Below are positions 48,563 to 61,792 of a stretch of DNA of 64,000 bases, piece by piece. The stretch spans positions 3,514,001-3,578,000 of the forward strand of contig NZ_CP042593.1 in NCBI RefSeq assembly GCF_007995155.1, written 5' to 3'. The stretch's first letter is position 1; the number at the start of each line of letters is the position of its first letter. The translations under genes were made by a program, and so were the position numbers. This DNA is from Cytobacillus dafuensis. Its GTDB lineage: Bacteria; Bacillota; Bacilli; Bacillales; Cytobacillaceae. The notes under the pieces are model-generated. The model did no database searches and had not been told where the DNA came from. It saw only the letters and a program-made list of their open reading frames with translations.

Positions 48563-49828
48563 TTATGCTGATGTTTTTCGTTCTTCGTCAACGATTGTCC
48601 CATCCTCTAGAATTAGCTTAGGAGACGAATTATCAATGACTGTTTCTTTTGTAATGATACATTTTTTAATATCATCACGAGATGGGAGCTCAAACATTAC
48701 GTCAAGCATGATTCCTTCAATAATTGAACGTAAGCCACGCGCTCCTGTTTTACGTTCAATTGCTCTTTTCGCAATTTCTACTAATGCAGCTTCGTCAAAT
48801 TCAAGCTCAACATCATCAAGTTCAAGCATCTTTTGATATTGTTTAACTAACGCATTTTTAGGTTTTGTAAGAATTTCAATCAATGCTTCCTCATCAAGCG
48901 GAGTCAGACTGGAAATAACCGGCAAACGCCCGATGAATTCAGGTATTAATCCAAATTTTAATAAATCCTCAGGAAGGACCTTTGATAATAGATCTTTTTG
49001 CTCCACTTCATTTTGTTTCGGATCAGAGCCAAAGCCAATTACTTTTTGACCAAGACGGCGTTTAATTATTTGCTCAATGCCATCAAATGCACCACCACAA
49101 ATAAATAAGATATTGGTTGTATCAATTTGAATAAATTCTTGGTGTGGGTGCTTACGTCCACCTTGAGGTGGGACGCTGGCAACTGTGCCCTCTAAAATTT
49201 TTAACAAAGCTTGCTGAACCCCTTCACCAGACACATCTCTTGTGATAGAAGGATTTTCTGATTTGCGTGCAACTTTATCGATTTCATCAATATAGATAAT
49301 GCCTTTTTCCGCTTTTTCTACATCATAATCAGCAGACTGAATAAGCTTTAAAAGTATATTCTCAACATCCTCACCAACATATCCAGCTTCAGTTAATGAA
49401 GTTGCATCTGCAATGGCAAACGGTACATTTAAAATACGTGCAAGTGTTTGTGCAAGTAATGTTTTTCCGCTTCCTGTAGGTCCAATCATGGCGATATTAC
49501 TTTTGGATAGCTCGACATCGTCGATTTTACTATTAGAATTAATACGCTTGTAATGATTGTAAACAGCTACAGATAAAGATTTTTTAGCCTGTTCTTGGCC
49601 GATAACGTATTCATCGAGAATATCACGAATTTCGGAAGGCTTCGGCACATCTTTGAACTCAACTTCTTCTTCCGTGCCCAGCTCCTCTTCTACAATTTCA
49701 GTGCATAATTCAATACATTCATCACATATATATACGCCAGGACCAGCAACTAGTTTGCGCACTTGATCCTGTGTTTTCCCACAGAAAGAACACTTTAATT
49801 GCCCTTTTTCATCATTAAATTTAAACAA
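48563..49828 (-). CDS. clpX: ClpX, ATPase subunit of the Clp protease
   Basis: ClpX unfolds substrates for ClpP. The 421-residue model starts at TTG 49828, giving [19 protein letters not shown], the family start. GGGGTGAAGGA lies just upstream, while a GTG three codons earlier overlaps it. The zinc domain has Cys13, Cys16, Cys35 and Cys38. The AAA+ motor has [27 protein letters not shown] and the pore loop [14 protein letters not shown] and the ClpP-binding loop IGF (KVIGFGSD) are present. It lies between tig and lonB as in B. subtilis. Confidence 0.97.
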   Translation of the reverse strand: MFKFNDEKGQLKCSFCGKTQDQVRKLVAGPGVYICDECIELCTEIVEEELGTEEEVEFKDVPKPSEIRDILDEYVIGQEQAKKSLSVAVYNHYKRINSNSKIDDVELSKSNIAMIGPTGSGKTLLAQTLARILNVPFAIADATSLTEAGYVGEDVENILLKLIQSADYDVEKAEKGIIYIDEIDKVARKSENPSITRDVSGEGVQQALLKILEGTVASVPPQGGRKHPHQEFIQIDTTNILFICGGAFDGIEQIIKRRLGQKVIGFGSDPKQNEVEQKDLLSKVLPEDLLKFGLIPEFIGRLPVISSLTPLDEEALIEILTKPKNALVKQYQKMLELDDVELEFDEAALVEIAKRAIERKTGARGLRSIIEGIMLDVMFELPSRDDIKKCIITKETVIDNSSPKLILEDGTIVDEERKTSA

Positions 49829-49863
49829 TTCCTTCACCCCTTGAAAAACTTCAAATCATTAAA

Positions 49864-49892
49864 TATATACTGTGAATCATATGCAAACTCAA
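49864..49892 (-). promoter_or_regulatory. Candidate clpX promoter
   Basis: Minus strand TTGAGT (49887-49892), 17 bases, TATATA (49864-49869), about 35 bases before the TTG start. Found by eye. Confidence 0.45.
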
Positions 49893-50286
49893 TTGGTTTT
49901 TTAGCTTTATTATGGTCAAGAAAATTATACATTTCTCATATTAGAAAAATGTCTATCTCATGTCTTCTTATTTGTTATGTATTGCATTGTAACACATTTA
50001 TACTATGGACAGGAAATAAAAACTCTTATAAACATGATCATTATGTAATACCTGTTTACATTGTGGATTCACAATTAATACGCAGCTAAAAATTTTCCCA
50101 ATAAGCTAAGCTTAACCATTATTATTCAAATTAAGTCGAATTAATTTATCCAAAAACTTCATATGTATTTTATTTATTAAATTTCGGTGATATTTGGAAA
50201 TTAGAGATTAAAATTAATTCCTAATCAAATGAAAATTCTAAATATGTATTCCTTGTTAATTAAATCTTGGCTTCGTTAATCTTCCC

Positions 50287-50340
50287 TGTTGATTTCCGCA
50301 GCAGGCACTCGCTTTCCGCTCCAATCAACAACACAATAGC
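50287..50340. repeat. Palindromic intergenic repeat
   Basis: Outer arms TGTTGATT and AATCAACA enclose a G+C-rich core (TCCGCAGCAGGCACTCGC, then TTTCCGCTCC). The composition differs sharply from the surrounding A+T-rich gap. I have the impression that sequences of this kind recur in other Bacillus genomes, but only one copy is in this window. Confidence 0.55.
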
Positions 50341-50389
50341 ATGCTTTAACATAGCCTAAAACTTGAATTTATGTATGTATATTGTATAA

Positions 50390-50418
50390 AACAAGGCACG
50401 ATCATATCGCGCCTTGTT
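50390..50418 (-). terminator. tig terminator
   Basis: Minus strand AACAAGGCGCGAT, a 3-base loop, ATCGTGCCTTGTT, then TTAT. Thirteen pairs with one G-U, about 50 bases after the tig stop. Confidence 0.88.
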
Positions 50419-50467
50419 CATTATGTTTTCTTATTGTCTAACTTGGTGTATTTTGTCAGTATTTCAA

Positions 50468-51757
50468 TTATTTTTCAACAGTTTTGCTGTTTTCTACAAG
50501 GAAATCAACTGCTTTTTTAATTTGAAGGTCTGCTTTAACACCTTCTAAGCTGCCAAGTGCTTTTTGAATGCTTTCAACTGTCATGTTATACATTTCAGAC
50601 ATTTTTGTAAGCTCAGCATTTACATCCTCATCAGTTGCTTCAATCTTTTCAGCTTTTGCAATTGCTTCTAATGTTAAGTTTACACGAACGCGTTTTTCAG
50701 CTTCTTCTTTCATTTGCTCACGTAATGCATTTTGATCTTGACCTGAGAATTGGAAGTATAGATCAAGGTTCATTCCTTGCATTTGAAGACGCTGTTCAAA
50801 TTCTTTTACCATACGATCAACTTCTGAATCAATCATGACTGATGGTAGATCAATTTCTGCATTTTTTGTAGCTTGTTCTACAACTGTATCTTGTACAACA
50901 TGCTCAGCCTCATGCTTTTTGCTGTCAGCTAGGCGTGTTTTTACTTTTTCTTTAAGTGCTTCTAAAGATTCAACTTCCTCGTCTACATCTTTTGCAAACT
51001 CGTCATTTAGTTCAGGAAGTTCCTTTGTTTTGATTTCATGTACAGTCACTTTGAATACAGCAGGCTTACCAGCTAATTCAGCAGCATGATATTCTTCAGG
51101 GAATGTAACTTCCACATCTTTAGATTCGCCAGAAGCTGTACCTACCAATTGATCTTCAAATCCCGGAATGAATTGTCCAGAACCAAGTTCAAGAGAGAAG
51201 TTTTCAGCTTTGCCGCCTTCAAAAGCTTCACCGTCAACAAATCCTTCAAAGTCGATTACAACAGTATCGCCATTTTCAGCTTTTCCTTCTTCTTTTACAA
51301 CAAGCTCAGCCTGTTTTTCTTGCATAGACTTTAATTCATTATTAACATCTTCCTCAGTTACTTCTGTATTGAATTTTTCCACTTCAATACCTTTGTAATC
51401 GCCAAGTTTTACTTCAGGCTTTAAAGTAACTTTTGCAGTGAAAATAAAGCTTTTGCCCTTTTCAATTTGCTCTACATCGATTTCAGGGCGATCTACTGGC
51501 TCAATTCCAGTTTCTTCAATTGCATCTGCGTATGCGTTAGGAAGCAGGAAATCAACTGCATCTTGGTAAAGTGACTCTACGCCGAAACGTTTTTCAAACA
51601 TTCCACGAGGCATTTTTCCTTTACGGAATCCAGGTACATTAATTTGTTTTACTACTTTTTTAAATGCAGCGTCTAATCCTTCAGTTACTTTCTCTGCATC
51701 TACTTCAATTGTAAGAACTCCAAGGTTCCCTTCAAGCTTTTCAAATTTTGCAGACAT
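50468..51757 (-). CDS. tig: Trigger factor, ribosome-bound chaperone and prolyl isomerase
   Basis: Trigger factor binds nascent chains at the ribosome exit. The 429 residues start [20 protein letters not shown]. The ribosome-binding loop is [18 protein letters not shown], an FKBP domain follows (about 150-245, [17 protein letters not shown]), and the C-terminal chaperone part is helical. The ATG at 51757 has GGAGGG about 11 bases upstream; a 25-codon upstream extension is not conserved. It precedes clpX. Confidence 0.97.
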   Translation of the reverse strand: MSAKFEKLEGNLGVLTIEVDAEKVTEGLDAAFKKVVKQINVPGFRKGKMPRGMFEKRFGVESLYQDAVDFLLPNAYADAIEETGIEPVDRPEIDVEQIEKGKSFIFTAKVTLKPEVKLGDYKGIEVEKFNTEVTEEDVNNELKSMQEKQAELVVKEEGKAENGDTVVIDFEGFVDGEAFEGGKAENFSLELGSGQFIPGFEDQLVGTASGESKDVEVTFPEEYHAAELAGKPAVFKVTVHEIKTKELPELNDEFAKDVDEEVESLEALKEKVKTRLADSKKHEAEHVVQDTVVEQATKNAEIDLPSVMIDSEVDRMVKEFEQRLQMQGMNLDLYFQFSGQDQNALREQMKEEAEKRVRVNLTLEAIAKAEKIEATDEDVNAELTKMSEMYNMTVESIQKALGSLEGVKADLQIKKAVDFLVENSKTVEK

Positions 51758-51919
51758 ATGATTATTTCCCTCCAACAAATCTATTAGCATTTCATTCGTA
51801 ACGAATTGGTATTGATACAGCTTGATTTCCAAGCGTTACCTTTTTTTTACACAATAAATACCATTTACATATACAACCATTATATTATAACATACGAACC
51901 CGAGCTTTCAACAAAGAAC

Positions 51920-52954
51920 CTATAAATTGGCGGATGAAATTTCTTCTATTTTCATTAAAATTAATCCTGCTCTTATCAATTCTTCTTCCTTGACATGATA
52001 GAGCTGTGAGAGCTCTTCCAGTGATTGCGATAAACCAAGATACTCTGCCGCAAGAGAATGGTAGGCTGCCCCCCAAACTTCATCCATAAAAGGTTCTAGC
52101 TGAAATGGGTAAATAATGAGATTATGTCGAGCTATTAAACTTTTGATATGTTCATAAAGGATCGGGTCTTCATGTTCAAGTTGATTTGCTACGACATGAA
52201 ACAATCTTTTCATCTGTGTCTGCTCATGAACTCCAAGCAGATTGGCCGGTTTAAATGCTTGTTTCCTGTCAAGCTTTTCTACAATAACTTCCTTTTCATA
52301 TTCATGTTCAGTTAAAACATTTAAAAGCATGGTTTTGAAGAATGGTTGCCCTTCTTTTAATTGAAGATATGATTTAATTTCATCTATAAAAGGCCTTATA
52401 TTTCGTTCAGCAAGCTGGGCTGCGAGCATGATCTGCTCTTGTTGATCATTAATTGATATAAGGTTTAGCTCCTGATGATTAGGTTCATGTTCATCAGCAG
52501 GACCTTCAGTTAATCCTATCTCTTGATTTGAATCTATCATCCTTTTGCTGAATTCAAGCAATCGTGTAAATTGTTCAAGCTTGTCATGCGGTATTTCTTT
52601 TTCTTCTATTAATATTTCAATCGTAGCAACAATTTCATCATATTGATGTAATTGTACAAGAATCATTAAATATAGATCAATAATTTGAATATAGTCTCCT
52701 AGCCCCTTTTGGAGCATGCTATTTGCTAACTCTTTTGCTTCTGAAAGACGGCCGGCTTCAAAATAAGCAAGAACAAGACCAATATGGATTTCATTATCGT
52801 TATGCTCTAATGCCATAGCTCCTTCAAGATATTCAATAGCTTCCCGAAATTTTTTTTGTTGAAGACATTCTAACCCTTTTTCCATAAGCCTTTTTTCTAG
52901 ATCGGGAAAAAGAATAATTTTATCATTTAGTTTTTTCCGATCACGTTTTTTCAT
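51920..52954 (-). CDS. ysoA: TPR-repeat protein YsoA
   Basis: The 344-residue protein has tetratricopeptide-like helices in its first half (GLECLQQKKFREAIEYLEGA, then LVLAYFEAGRLSEAKELA). The mainly helical second half contains a DUF3196-type segment. The ATG at 52954 has AGAGGCG about 9 bases before it; a GTG three codons upstream overlaps the site. It sits between leuD and tig, the place of ysoA in B. subtilis. Its function is unknown; TPRs indicate protein binding. Confidence 0.85.
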   Translation of the reverse strand: MKKRDRKKLNDKIILFPDLEKRLMEKGLECLQQKKFREAIEYLEGAMALEHNDNEIHIGLVLAYFEAGRLSEAKELANSMLQKGLGDYIQIIDLYLMILVQLHQYDEIVATIEILIEEKEIPHDKLEQFTRLLEFSKRMIDSNQEIGLTEGPADEHEPNHQELNLISINDQQEQIMLAAQLAERNIRPFIDEIKSYLQLKEGQPFFKTMLLNVLTEHEYEKEVIVEKLDRKQAFKPANLLGVHEQTQMKRLFHVVANQLEHEDPILYEHIKSLIARHNLIIYPFQLEPFMDEVWGAAYHSLAAEYLGLSQSLEELSQLYHVKEEELIRAGLILMKIEEISSANL

Positions 52955-53052
52955 AATTGTCACGCCTCTAATGTATTTTTGAGCTTATCTTGCAAACCTT
53001 TTTACTGATTAAGTTAAAATACTTTTTTATGTAGTTTAGCACGGGATTTTCG

Positions 53053-53094
53053 AAAAAACAAAAAGATTCACAGTGCAATCTGCAAATCTTTTTG
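53053..53094 (-). terminator. ilv-leu operon terminator
   Basis: Minus strand CAAAAAGATT, a 16-base loop with further weak pairs, AATCTTTTTG, then TTTTTT. A second small hairpin (ACTTGGC/GCCAAGT) stands directly after the leuD stop at about 53198-53220. Confidence 0.85.
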
Positions 53095-53227
53095 GCTAAT
53101 TGATATGATTAAATTTTTTTACGTACAAAAGTGAATTTGTATTTTAATATAGTATCTGCAAAAAAGATCTCATCAGAATAACTAAGCATTCGCCGAAAGG
53201 ACTTGGCCATCGCCAAGTTTTTATAAT

Positions 53228-53821
53228 TTATGAAACTACATCTCCTAATTTTTCAAACTCCGAAATTTTCTCTTCTAATTGAAGAGTAATCTCAATTTCA
53301 TCCCAACCATTTAAAAGCATTTTCTTCCAATAACTATTAATTGGAAAAGTCGTTGAGAAGCCATTATTATCTGCAATTGTTTCATTTTCTAAATCCACTT
53401 TTAATTGATATGGTTGATCTTTTGCTTTTGCTAATAAATAATTTACCTCTTCAGTTTGTAATTTAATTGGGAGCATGCCGTTCTTTAGACAGTTTTGATG
53501 AAAAATATCTGCAAAAGAAGGTGCTATTACCACTTTAAATCCATAATCCAACAAAGCCCATGGCGCATGTTCCCTTGAAGAACCGCATCCAAAATTCTCA
53601 TTGGCAATTAATATGGAGGCTTTTTGATTCTGAACCTGATTCAACTCAAAGTCAGGATTAGGTTCTCCATTTTTCATAAAACGCCAATCATAGAATAAGA
53701 ATTGACCAAAGCCTGTTTTTTCTATTCTTTTTAAAAATTGCTTAGGAATAATCTGATCAGTATCTATGTTTGCCCTGTCAATAGCTACTGCTTTCCCCTC
53801 TAAAACTTTAAAGCCACTCAT
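53228..53821 (-). CDS. leuD: 3-isopropylmalate dehydratase small subunit
   Basis: LeuD forms with LeuC the isomerase of leucine synthesis. The 197 residues contain IDTDQIIPKQFLK and the small-subunit swivel motif NFGCGSSREHAPWALLDYG. The ATG at 53821 has GGAGG 8 bases upstream. It is the last gene of the ilv-leu operon, 51 bases after leuC. Confidence 0.97.
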   Translation of the reverse strand: MSGFKVLEGKAVAIDRANIDTDQIIPKQFLKRIEKTGFGQFLFYDWRFMKNGEPNPDFELNQVQNQKASILIANENFGCGSSREHAPWALLDYGFKVVIAPSFADIFHQNCLKNGMLPIKLQTEEVNYLLAKAKDQPYQLKVDLENETIADNNGFSTTFPINSYWKKMLLNGWDEIEITLQLEEKISEFEKLGDVVS

Positions 53822-53872
53822 ATACAATTCCTCCTATTTCGATTAGCAACAATATCGCATTTTCTTCTTTTC

Positions 53873-55285
53873 TTAAACTGTTTCAGCAGCACTCATGGCC
53901 CCAACATCTACAAACCGGCCATAAACTGCTGCTGCTGCAGCCATGGCTGGACTAACTAAGTGTGTTCTTGCACCAGACCCTTGGCGGCCTTCAAAATTAC
54001 GGTTAGAAGTTGATGCACAATGTTCTCCACTTGGGACAATATCATTGTTCATACTTAAGCACATACTGCAGCCTGAATCGCGCCATTCAAAGCCTGCCTG
54101 CTTAAAAATGACATCCAACCCTTCTGATTCTGCGAGTTTCTTCACGGCTTGTGAGCCAGGTACAACTAGCGCCCTTACAGTTGGATGAACTTTATTTCCT
54201 CTTGCAATACTTGCAGCCTGTCGCAAATCTTCAATTCTAGAATTTGTACATGATCCAATAAAAACATGCTGAATCTTAATATCCTCAATTTTTTGCCCTT
54301 CCTGCAATCCCATATAGGCTAAAGCCCTTTCAAGGGATTTTTTTTCTAATTCCGAAGTGCAATCATTGATTGTTGGAATTCTTTCATTTATTTTTCCCGT
54401 CATTGATGGATTTGTTCCCCAGCTTACCATTGGGGCAATATTATTGGCATCAATAGTAATTACCCTATCATAGGAAGCATCATCATCTGATACAAGCTCT
54501 TGCCATTTTTTTACTGCCACATAGAAACCCTCATCCTTGGGAGCATATCTTCTTCCTTTTATATAGGAGAAAGTTGTTTCATCTGGACTAACAAGGCCTG
54601 CACGGGCCCCTCCTTCAATAGACATATTGCAGATCGTCATTCGTTCTTCCATTGACATCCTTCTAATAGTATCACCACAGTATTCAATGACATGACCTGT
54701 ACCAAAATCTATCCCATATTTTGCTAGTATATAAAGAATGACATCTTTTGCTGTTACACCTTTTCTAAGGCTGCCATTAATTTCAAGCTTTAATGTTTTA
54801 GGCTTTACTCTCCATATGGTCTGGGTTGCTAATACATGTTCAACTTCGCTTGTCCCAATGCCAAAAGCTATAGATCCAAAAGCACCATGGGTAGAAGTAT
54901 GGCTATCTCCACAAACAATCGTCATGCCTGGCTGTGTCAAGCCTTGCTCAGGTCCAATGACATGGACAATTCCTTGATCTGGGCTATCAATACCAGCTAA
55001 TTGAATACCAAACTCTGAGCAATTCTTTTCTAAAGTTGTCATTTGATTTAATGCGACAGCATCATTAATCTCATATCGATTATCTGTTGGGATATTATGG
55101 TCGACAGTAGCAAAAGTTTTATCTGGTTTTCTTACCTTTCTATTTTTCATTCTTAAGCCTGAAAATGCTTGTGGAGAAGTAACCTCATGGACTAAATGAA
55201 GATCAATATACAATAAATCAGGTTTCCCTTCCTCCTGATGAACGACATGCTTTTCCCATATTTTATCAATAATAGATTTTCCCAT
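53873..55285 (-). CDS. leuC: 3-isopropylmalate dehydratase large subunit
   Basis: LeuC holds the catalytic [4Fe-4S] cluster. Cysteine ligands are in [13 protein letters not shown] and [24 protein letters not shown] is also present. The 470-residue model starts [15 protein letters not shown] with AAGGAGAAGG upstream; a frame 19 codons longer runs into the hairpin region. Unlike its neighbours it is separated from leuB by 460 bases of repeats and a hairpin. Confidence 0.97.
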   Translation of the reverse strand: MGKSIIDKIWEKHVVHQEEGKPDLLYIDLHLVHEVTSPQAFSGLRMKNRKVRKPDKTFATVDHNIPTDNRYEINDAVALNQMTTLEKNCSEFGIQLAGIDSPDQGIVHVIGPEQGLTQPGMTIVCGDSHTSTHGAFGSIAFGIGTSEVEHVLATQTIWRVKPKTLKLEINGSLRKGVTAKDVILYILAKYGIDFGTGHVIEYCGDTIRRMSMEERMTICNMSIEGGARAGLVSPDETTFSYIKGRRYAPKDEGFYVAVKKWQELVSDDDASYDRVITIDANNIAPMVSWGTNPSMTGKINERIPTINDCTSELEKKSLERALAYMGLQEGQKIEDIKIQHVFIGSCTNSRIEDLRQAASIARGNKVHPTVRALVVPGSQAVKKLAESEGLDVIFKQAGFEWRDSGCSMCLSMNNDIVPSGEHCASTSNRNFEGRQGSGARTHLVSPAMAAAAAVYGRFVDVGAMSAAETV

Positions 55286-55310
55286 ACTATTCCTTCTCCT
55301 TTTAAAAGAA

Positions 55311-55332
55311 ACACGACCAAAGCTGGCCGTGT
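55311..55332 (-). terminator. Hairpin just upstream of leuC
   Basis: Minus strand ACACGGCC, a 6-base loop, GGTCGTGT, then TTCTTTT. Eight pairs with one G-U. It could terminate part of the leuB transcripts or protect the 5' end of a processed leuCD mRNA. It lies about 25 bases before the leuC start. Confidence 0.6.
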
Positions 55333-55357
55333 CACTTTCCATTTTCTATTTTTAAGC

Positions 55358-55604
55358 CCCCAGGCACTTATGCTTTTCTATTTGTCTAGCTTCGACGTAC
55401 ACGACGTACTAGTGCCTACTTTGCCACATGACGTGGCGGTTCAGTCGGCTAGCGCCTAGAGGCTCGAGGTCATAAGCCAGTCTGCCAAGAAGGTTAAAGA
55501 ACAACCTTCTCGTCATCCCGCCTTATGCTTGTCGCCCCTGAGCACTAAGGAAGGCTCCTTAGAATCATCTTCGCAGGAACAATCGGCTCTTTGATTGTTC
55601 CGAA
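55358..55604. repeat. Composite repeat, copy B1, between leuB and leuC
   Basis: It contains AGGCACT/AGTGCCT arms, the palindrome GCCACATGACGTGGC, and the core of the 46-kb element (CTCGAGGTCATAAG, AAGAAGGTTAAAGAACAACC, CTTATGCTTGTCG). A perfect hairpin GGAACAATC/GATTGTTCC follows at 55577-55602. The stem pairs that are perfect in copies A and B2 are partly broken here, so this copy looks degenerate. Confidence 0.75.
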
Positions 55605-55749
55605 GGCGCTTACGCTTTTCTATTTGTCTAGCTCCAGCGCCTAGGGGCTCGAGGTCATAAGTCAATCCATCAAGAAGGTTAAAGAACAACCTTCTCGCTG
55701 GCTCGCCTTATGCTTGTCGCCCCTGACCAAGGCGCTTACGCTTTTCTAT
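55605..55749. repeat. Intergenic inverted-repeat element, copy B2
   Basis: CGCTTTTCTATTTGTCTAGC opens the element and CGCTTACGCTTTTCTAT closes it. Nested pairs are AGCGCCT/AGGCGCT, GGGGC/GCCCC, CATAAG/CTTATG and AGAAGGTT/AACCTTCT. Read on the minus strand its end abuts leuB so closely that the leuB stop TAG is formed by the element border. Confidence 0.85.
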
Positions 55750-56858
55750 GCATAAGCACTCATGATGTTCAAAATTGCTGCATTGTCAAGTAGTGTGGCT
55801 TTAACTTCTTCTACCATTTCAGTGGTTGAGACTTTTTTCTTTGCAAATGACATAATGTCCGGTGTCCGATATCCTGCATCTAGAACCTGATTAACAGCCT
55901 GTTCAACCGCTTCAGCTTCTTCGTTCATTCCAAAAGATAGACGAAGCATCATTGCTGCAGAAAGCATCATCGCAATAGGATTTGCAATATTTTTGCCTTC
56001 GATGTCTGGAGCAGAGCCATGAATTGGCTCGTATAAATATGGCCCATTTTGTGAAAGGCTTGCTGAAGGCAGCATTCCTAATGATCCTGTTAGTACAGAA
56101 GCCTCATCACTTAAAATATCTCCAAACATATTTTCTGTTACAACAACATCGAATTGTTTCGGTTTTTTAATCATTTGCATCGCAGCATTATCCACTAACA
56201 TATGCTCTAGAACGACTTCAGGATATTCCTTCCCTACTTCTTCTGCCACTTCTCTCCACATTCGACTAGATTCTAAAACATTGGCTTTATCAACAGAAGT
56301 TACTTTTCCTTTTCTTGTTTTTGCAAGCTCAAACGCAAGCTTAATAACTCTTTGCATTTCCTTTCTTTGATAAAATAAAGTATCTACAACTGCATCTTCA
56401 CCATTTTTCTTTGTTCGTTCACTTGGTTTTCCGAAGTATAAGCCACCTGTCAATTCCCTAACCATTACCATATCTACACCTTCAATTACTTCATTTCTAA
56501 GCGGTGAAGATTCAGCCAAACTTGGATAGTAATTTGTTGGCCTCAAGTTAGCAAAGAGATTTAAATCTTTACGAATTTTTAATAAGCCACGCTCAGGACG
56601 AAGGTGGACAGGCTGACGCTCCCATTTATATCCGCCAACTGCACCTAGTAAAACCGCATCGCTTTGTTTACATAGCTCAACAGTTTCATCGGGCAGTGGG
56701 GTTCCAACCGCATCAATTGCTTCTCCACCGATTTTTCCGTATTGAAAATAAAACTGGTGACCGAAACGCTCTGCAACAGCCTGTAAAATTTCAATCGCTC
56801 CTTTTACAACCTCTTTGCCGATCCCATCTCCTGGTAATACTGCGATACGCTTTTTCAT
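55746..56858 (-). CDS. leuB: 3-isopropylmalate dehydrogenase
   Basis: LeuB oxidises and decarboxylates 3-isopropylmalate with NAD. The 370 residues contain VLPGDGIGKEVV, VRELTGGLYFGKPS and the nucleotide motif IHGSAPDIEGKNIANPIAM. The last residues NAAILNIMSAYA, followed by TAG, run into the border of the adjacent repeat, so the C-terminus may have been reshaped by it. It follows leuA by about 37 bases. Confidence 0.96.
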   Translation of the reverse strand: MKKRIAVLPGDGIGKEVVKGAIEILQAVAERFGHQFYFQYGKIGGEAIDAVGTPLPDETVELCKQSDAVLLGAVGGYKWERQPVHLRPERGLLKIRKDLNLFANLRPTNYYPSLAESSPLRNEVIEGVDMVMVRELTGGLYFGKPSERTKKNGEDAVVDTLFYQRKEMQRVIKLAFELAKTRKGKVTSVDKANVLESSRMWREVAEEVGKEYPEVVLEHMLVDNAAMQMIKKPKQFDVVVTENMFGDILSDEASVLTGSLGMLPSASLSQNGPYLYEPIHGSAPDIEGKNIANPIAMMLSAAMMLRLSFGMNEEAEAVEQAVNQVLDAGYRTPDIMSFAKKKVSTTEMVEEVKATLLDNAAILNIMSAYA

Positions 56859-56895
56859 TTTTATCCCCCCGTTGTTTGATAATGACTGTTAAGTT

Positions 56896-59479
<2,584 letters not shown>

Positions 59480-59514
59480 TTATTTTTAATAACTATATCG
59501 ACGTTTTTGCTTGG

Positions 59515-60033
59515 TCAAACAATTGAATATGCTTTAGTTTGGCTTAATGAAGGCTGGGTTCCTCGTGGGAAAGCAGTCGTTCCTGTTCTGGCGAGTTCTT
59601 TTATTCCGTATGGCTTGATAAGCTCAATGAATGCCTCGATTTTTTCTGATTCTCCAGTTATTTGAATAACAAGGCTTTCCTTCCCCACATCAATGACATT
59701 TGCTCGAAATGGTTCAATTAAAGAATAAATTTCATTTCTTATTTGTGGGGTTGAAAGAACTTTAATTAAAGCTAGTTCTCTTGCAACAATTGCTTGGTCA
59801 GTAATATCTATTACTTTTAAGACATCAATTTGCTTATTTAGCTGTTTTGTAATTTGTTCTGTTTCTCGATCACTATCTACATGTATCACACATGTAATTC
59901 TAGATACCCCTTCATGTTCAGTTAGCCCAACAGAAATACTTTCAATATTATAATTTCGCTTGGAAAATAAATTAGTAATTCTATTTAATACCCCAGGGCG
60001 ATTTAATACTGTCATACTAATCGTTCTTTTCAA
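59515..60033 (-). CDS. ilvH: Acetolactate synthase small (regulatory) subunit
   Basis: IlvH confers valine feedback on IlvB. The 172 residues hold an N-terminal ACT domain ([20 protein letters not shown]) and a second ACT-like half from about residue 80. The start overlaps the ilvB stop by 4 bases. Confidence 0.97.
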   Translation of the reverse strand: MKRTISMTVLNRPGVLNRITNLFSKRNYNIESISVGLTEHEGVSRITCVIHVDSDRETEQITKQLNKQIDVLKVIDITDQAIVARELALIKVLSTPQIRNEIYSLIEPFRANVIDVGKESLVIQITGESEKIEAFIELIKPYGIKELARTGTTAFPRGTQPSLSQTKAYSIV

Positions 60034-61751
60034 GGCTTAGCACCTACCATTTCATGCAATCCTTTTCCTGGTGCGATCATTGGATATACATTTTCATTTG
60101 GATCAATTCTAAAATCTAGCAGAACTGGCTCACGATTATTTAGAACCTCGTTTAATATTTCCTCTGCCTGTTCCACTGAACTGATGACATAACCTTTTAT
60201 TTCATAGGCTTCAGCTAGTTTCACAAAGGAAGGCTGCACGGAGATTTTACTATGAGAAAAACGTGATTCATAAAAAATCTCTTGCCACTGGCGGACCATT
60301 CCTAAAGAGTGATTATTAAAAATGCAAATCTTAATCGGGAGGTTAAACTCCCTAATAACTGCAAGCTCTTGAGTCGACATTTGGAAGCCAGCATCTCCTA
60401 GAACGGCAACCACACATGCATCTGGATCAGCAAACTGAGCTCCGATACTGGCTGGGAGGCCAAATCCCATCGTTCCTAATCCTCCTGAAGTCACCCATCT
60501 ATCTGCTTGATTGAAACGATAATATTGTGCAGCCCACATTTGGTGCTGACCAACATCTGTTACCACAATAGCTTTACCTTCCGTTTTCTTGAAAAGCATT
60601 TCCATTGTCTTTTGAGGTTTTATAGAACCTTCGCTTGACTCGCCATAATAATAGGGGTATTCCTCCTGCCATTTTTGAATTTGTTCATGCCATTCTTTAT
60701 CGGCAGGCGGCTTGCCATTTTGCTGAACTAACTGCTTTAATGCTTCTTTTGCATCCGCTACAATTGGAATGGCTGTTGGTACATTTTTTCCAATTTCTGC
60801 TGGATCAATATCAATATGGGCAACTGTTGCATTTGGAGCGAAATGCTGTAAATTTCCTGTCAGTCGATCATCAAATCGTGCCCCAATATTGATTAATAAA
60901 TCACATTCACTTAATCCCATATTTGATGCGTAACAGCCATGCATTCCTGCTAACCCAACAAATAGTTTGTGATTTGCTGGAAATCCACCTAATCCTAGCA
61001 ATGTATGAATAACTGGAATTTGTTGTTGCTCTGCATATTTCTTTAATTCATCTGATGCTTTTGCATGTAGGACGCCTGCTCCAGCCAGTATTACTGGCTT
61101 TTTAGCCCCGCTAACCGCTTCTGTTAATTTACGAATTTGTAAATAGTTAGGATGAAGTGTCGGCTGATATCCAGGTAAGTTTATTTCTTGCTCTATTGGA
61201 GGTTTTGATACAGAAGCTGCAATGTCTTTTGGTATATCGATCAGGACTGGTCCAGGTCTTCCGCTTGATGCTATATAAAATGCCTCTTTAACAATCCTTG
61301 GAATATCTTCAATGTTACGAACTTGATAGTTATATTTTGTTATAGGGGTTGTAATCCCAAGAATATCTGCTTCTTGAAAAGCATCTGATCCAATTACACT
61401 AGTTGCCACCTGACCAGTGAAAACGACAAGCGGTAACGAGTCCATCATGGCATCTGTAAGTCCTGTGACAATGTTAGTAGCTCCAGGACCTGATGTAGCG
61501 ATGACAACTCCCGGCTTTCCTGAAATCCTTGCATACCCCTCAGCTGCGTGAATTCCCCCCTGTTCATGTCTAGGTAAAACGTGGAGAATTTTTGAATGAT
61601 ATAATTTGTCATAAATCGGTAAGACTGCTCCTCCTGGATATCCAAAAATCACTTCAACCTTTTCCTTCTCCAATGCTTCTAATAACAGATCAGCACCTGT
61701 GACCATTTCTGTCTCAGCCTTTGTTTCTGTAAAGGCAGCTTCCTGCAACAT
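60030..61751 (-). CDS. ilvB: Acetolactate synthase large subunit
   Basis: IlvB is the thiamine-diphosphate enzyme that starts branched-chain amino acid synthesis. The 573 residues show [14 protein letters not shown], the catalytic glutamate in [15 protein letters not shown], and the TPP site [19 protein letters not shown]. The FAD-binding middle domain is intact. It begins behind AGGAGGTTAAATTAGA and directly after the leucine T-box terminator. Confidence 0.98.
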   Translation of the reverse strand: MLQEAAFTETKAETEMVTGADLLLEALEKEKVEVIFGYPGGAVLPIYDKLYHSKILHVLPRHEQGGIHAAEGYARISGKPGVVIATSGPGATNIVTGLTDAMMDSLPLVVFTGQVATSVIGSDAFQEADILGITTPITKYNYQVRNIEDIPRIVKEAFYIASSGRPGPVLIDIPKDIAASVSKPPIEQEINLPGYQPTLHPNYLQIRKLTEAVSGAKKPVILAGAGVLHAKASDELKKYAEQQQIPVIHTLLGLGGFPANHKLFVGLAGMHGCYASNMGLSECDLLINIGARFDDRLTGNLQHFAPNATVAHIDIDPAEIGKNVPTAIPIVADAKEALKQLVQQNGKPPADKEWHEQIQKWQEEYPYYYGESSEGSIKPQKTMEMLFKKTEGKAIVVTDVGQHQMWAAQYYRFNQADRWVTSGGLGTMGFGLPASIGAQFADPDACVVAVLGDAGFQMSTQELAVIREFNLPIKICIFNNHSLGMVRQWQEIFYESRFSHSKISVQPSFVKLAEAYEIKGYVISSVEQAEEILNEVLNNREPVLLDFRIDPNENVYPMIAPGKGLHEMVGAKP

Positions 61752-61792
61752 TCTAATTTAACCTCCTCTTTGTTCCTTTTTTTAATTCAAAA

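Larger units (their letters stand above)
49829..50389. other. 560-base gap between tig and clpX
   Basis: Very A+T rich. It contains the candidate clpX promoter (49864-49892), another TATAAT further up with no clear -35, and the palindromic repeat at 50287-50340. No credible small gene was found. Confidence 0.6.

Noticed and set aside
49799..50089. Plus-strand frame of 96 codons in the clpX upstream region
   Set aside because: It starts within clpX, has no Shine-Dalgarno site and consists of A+T-rich translated spacer containing the clpX promoter.
55358..55749. CRISPR array or insertion sequence in the leuB-leuC gap
   Set aside because: Repeats are only two to three, long, inverted and unequal, without regular spacers; there is no transposase and no clear target duplication.
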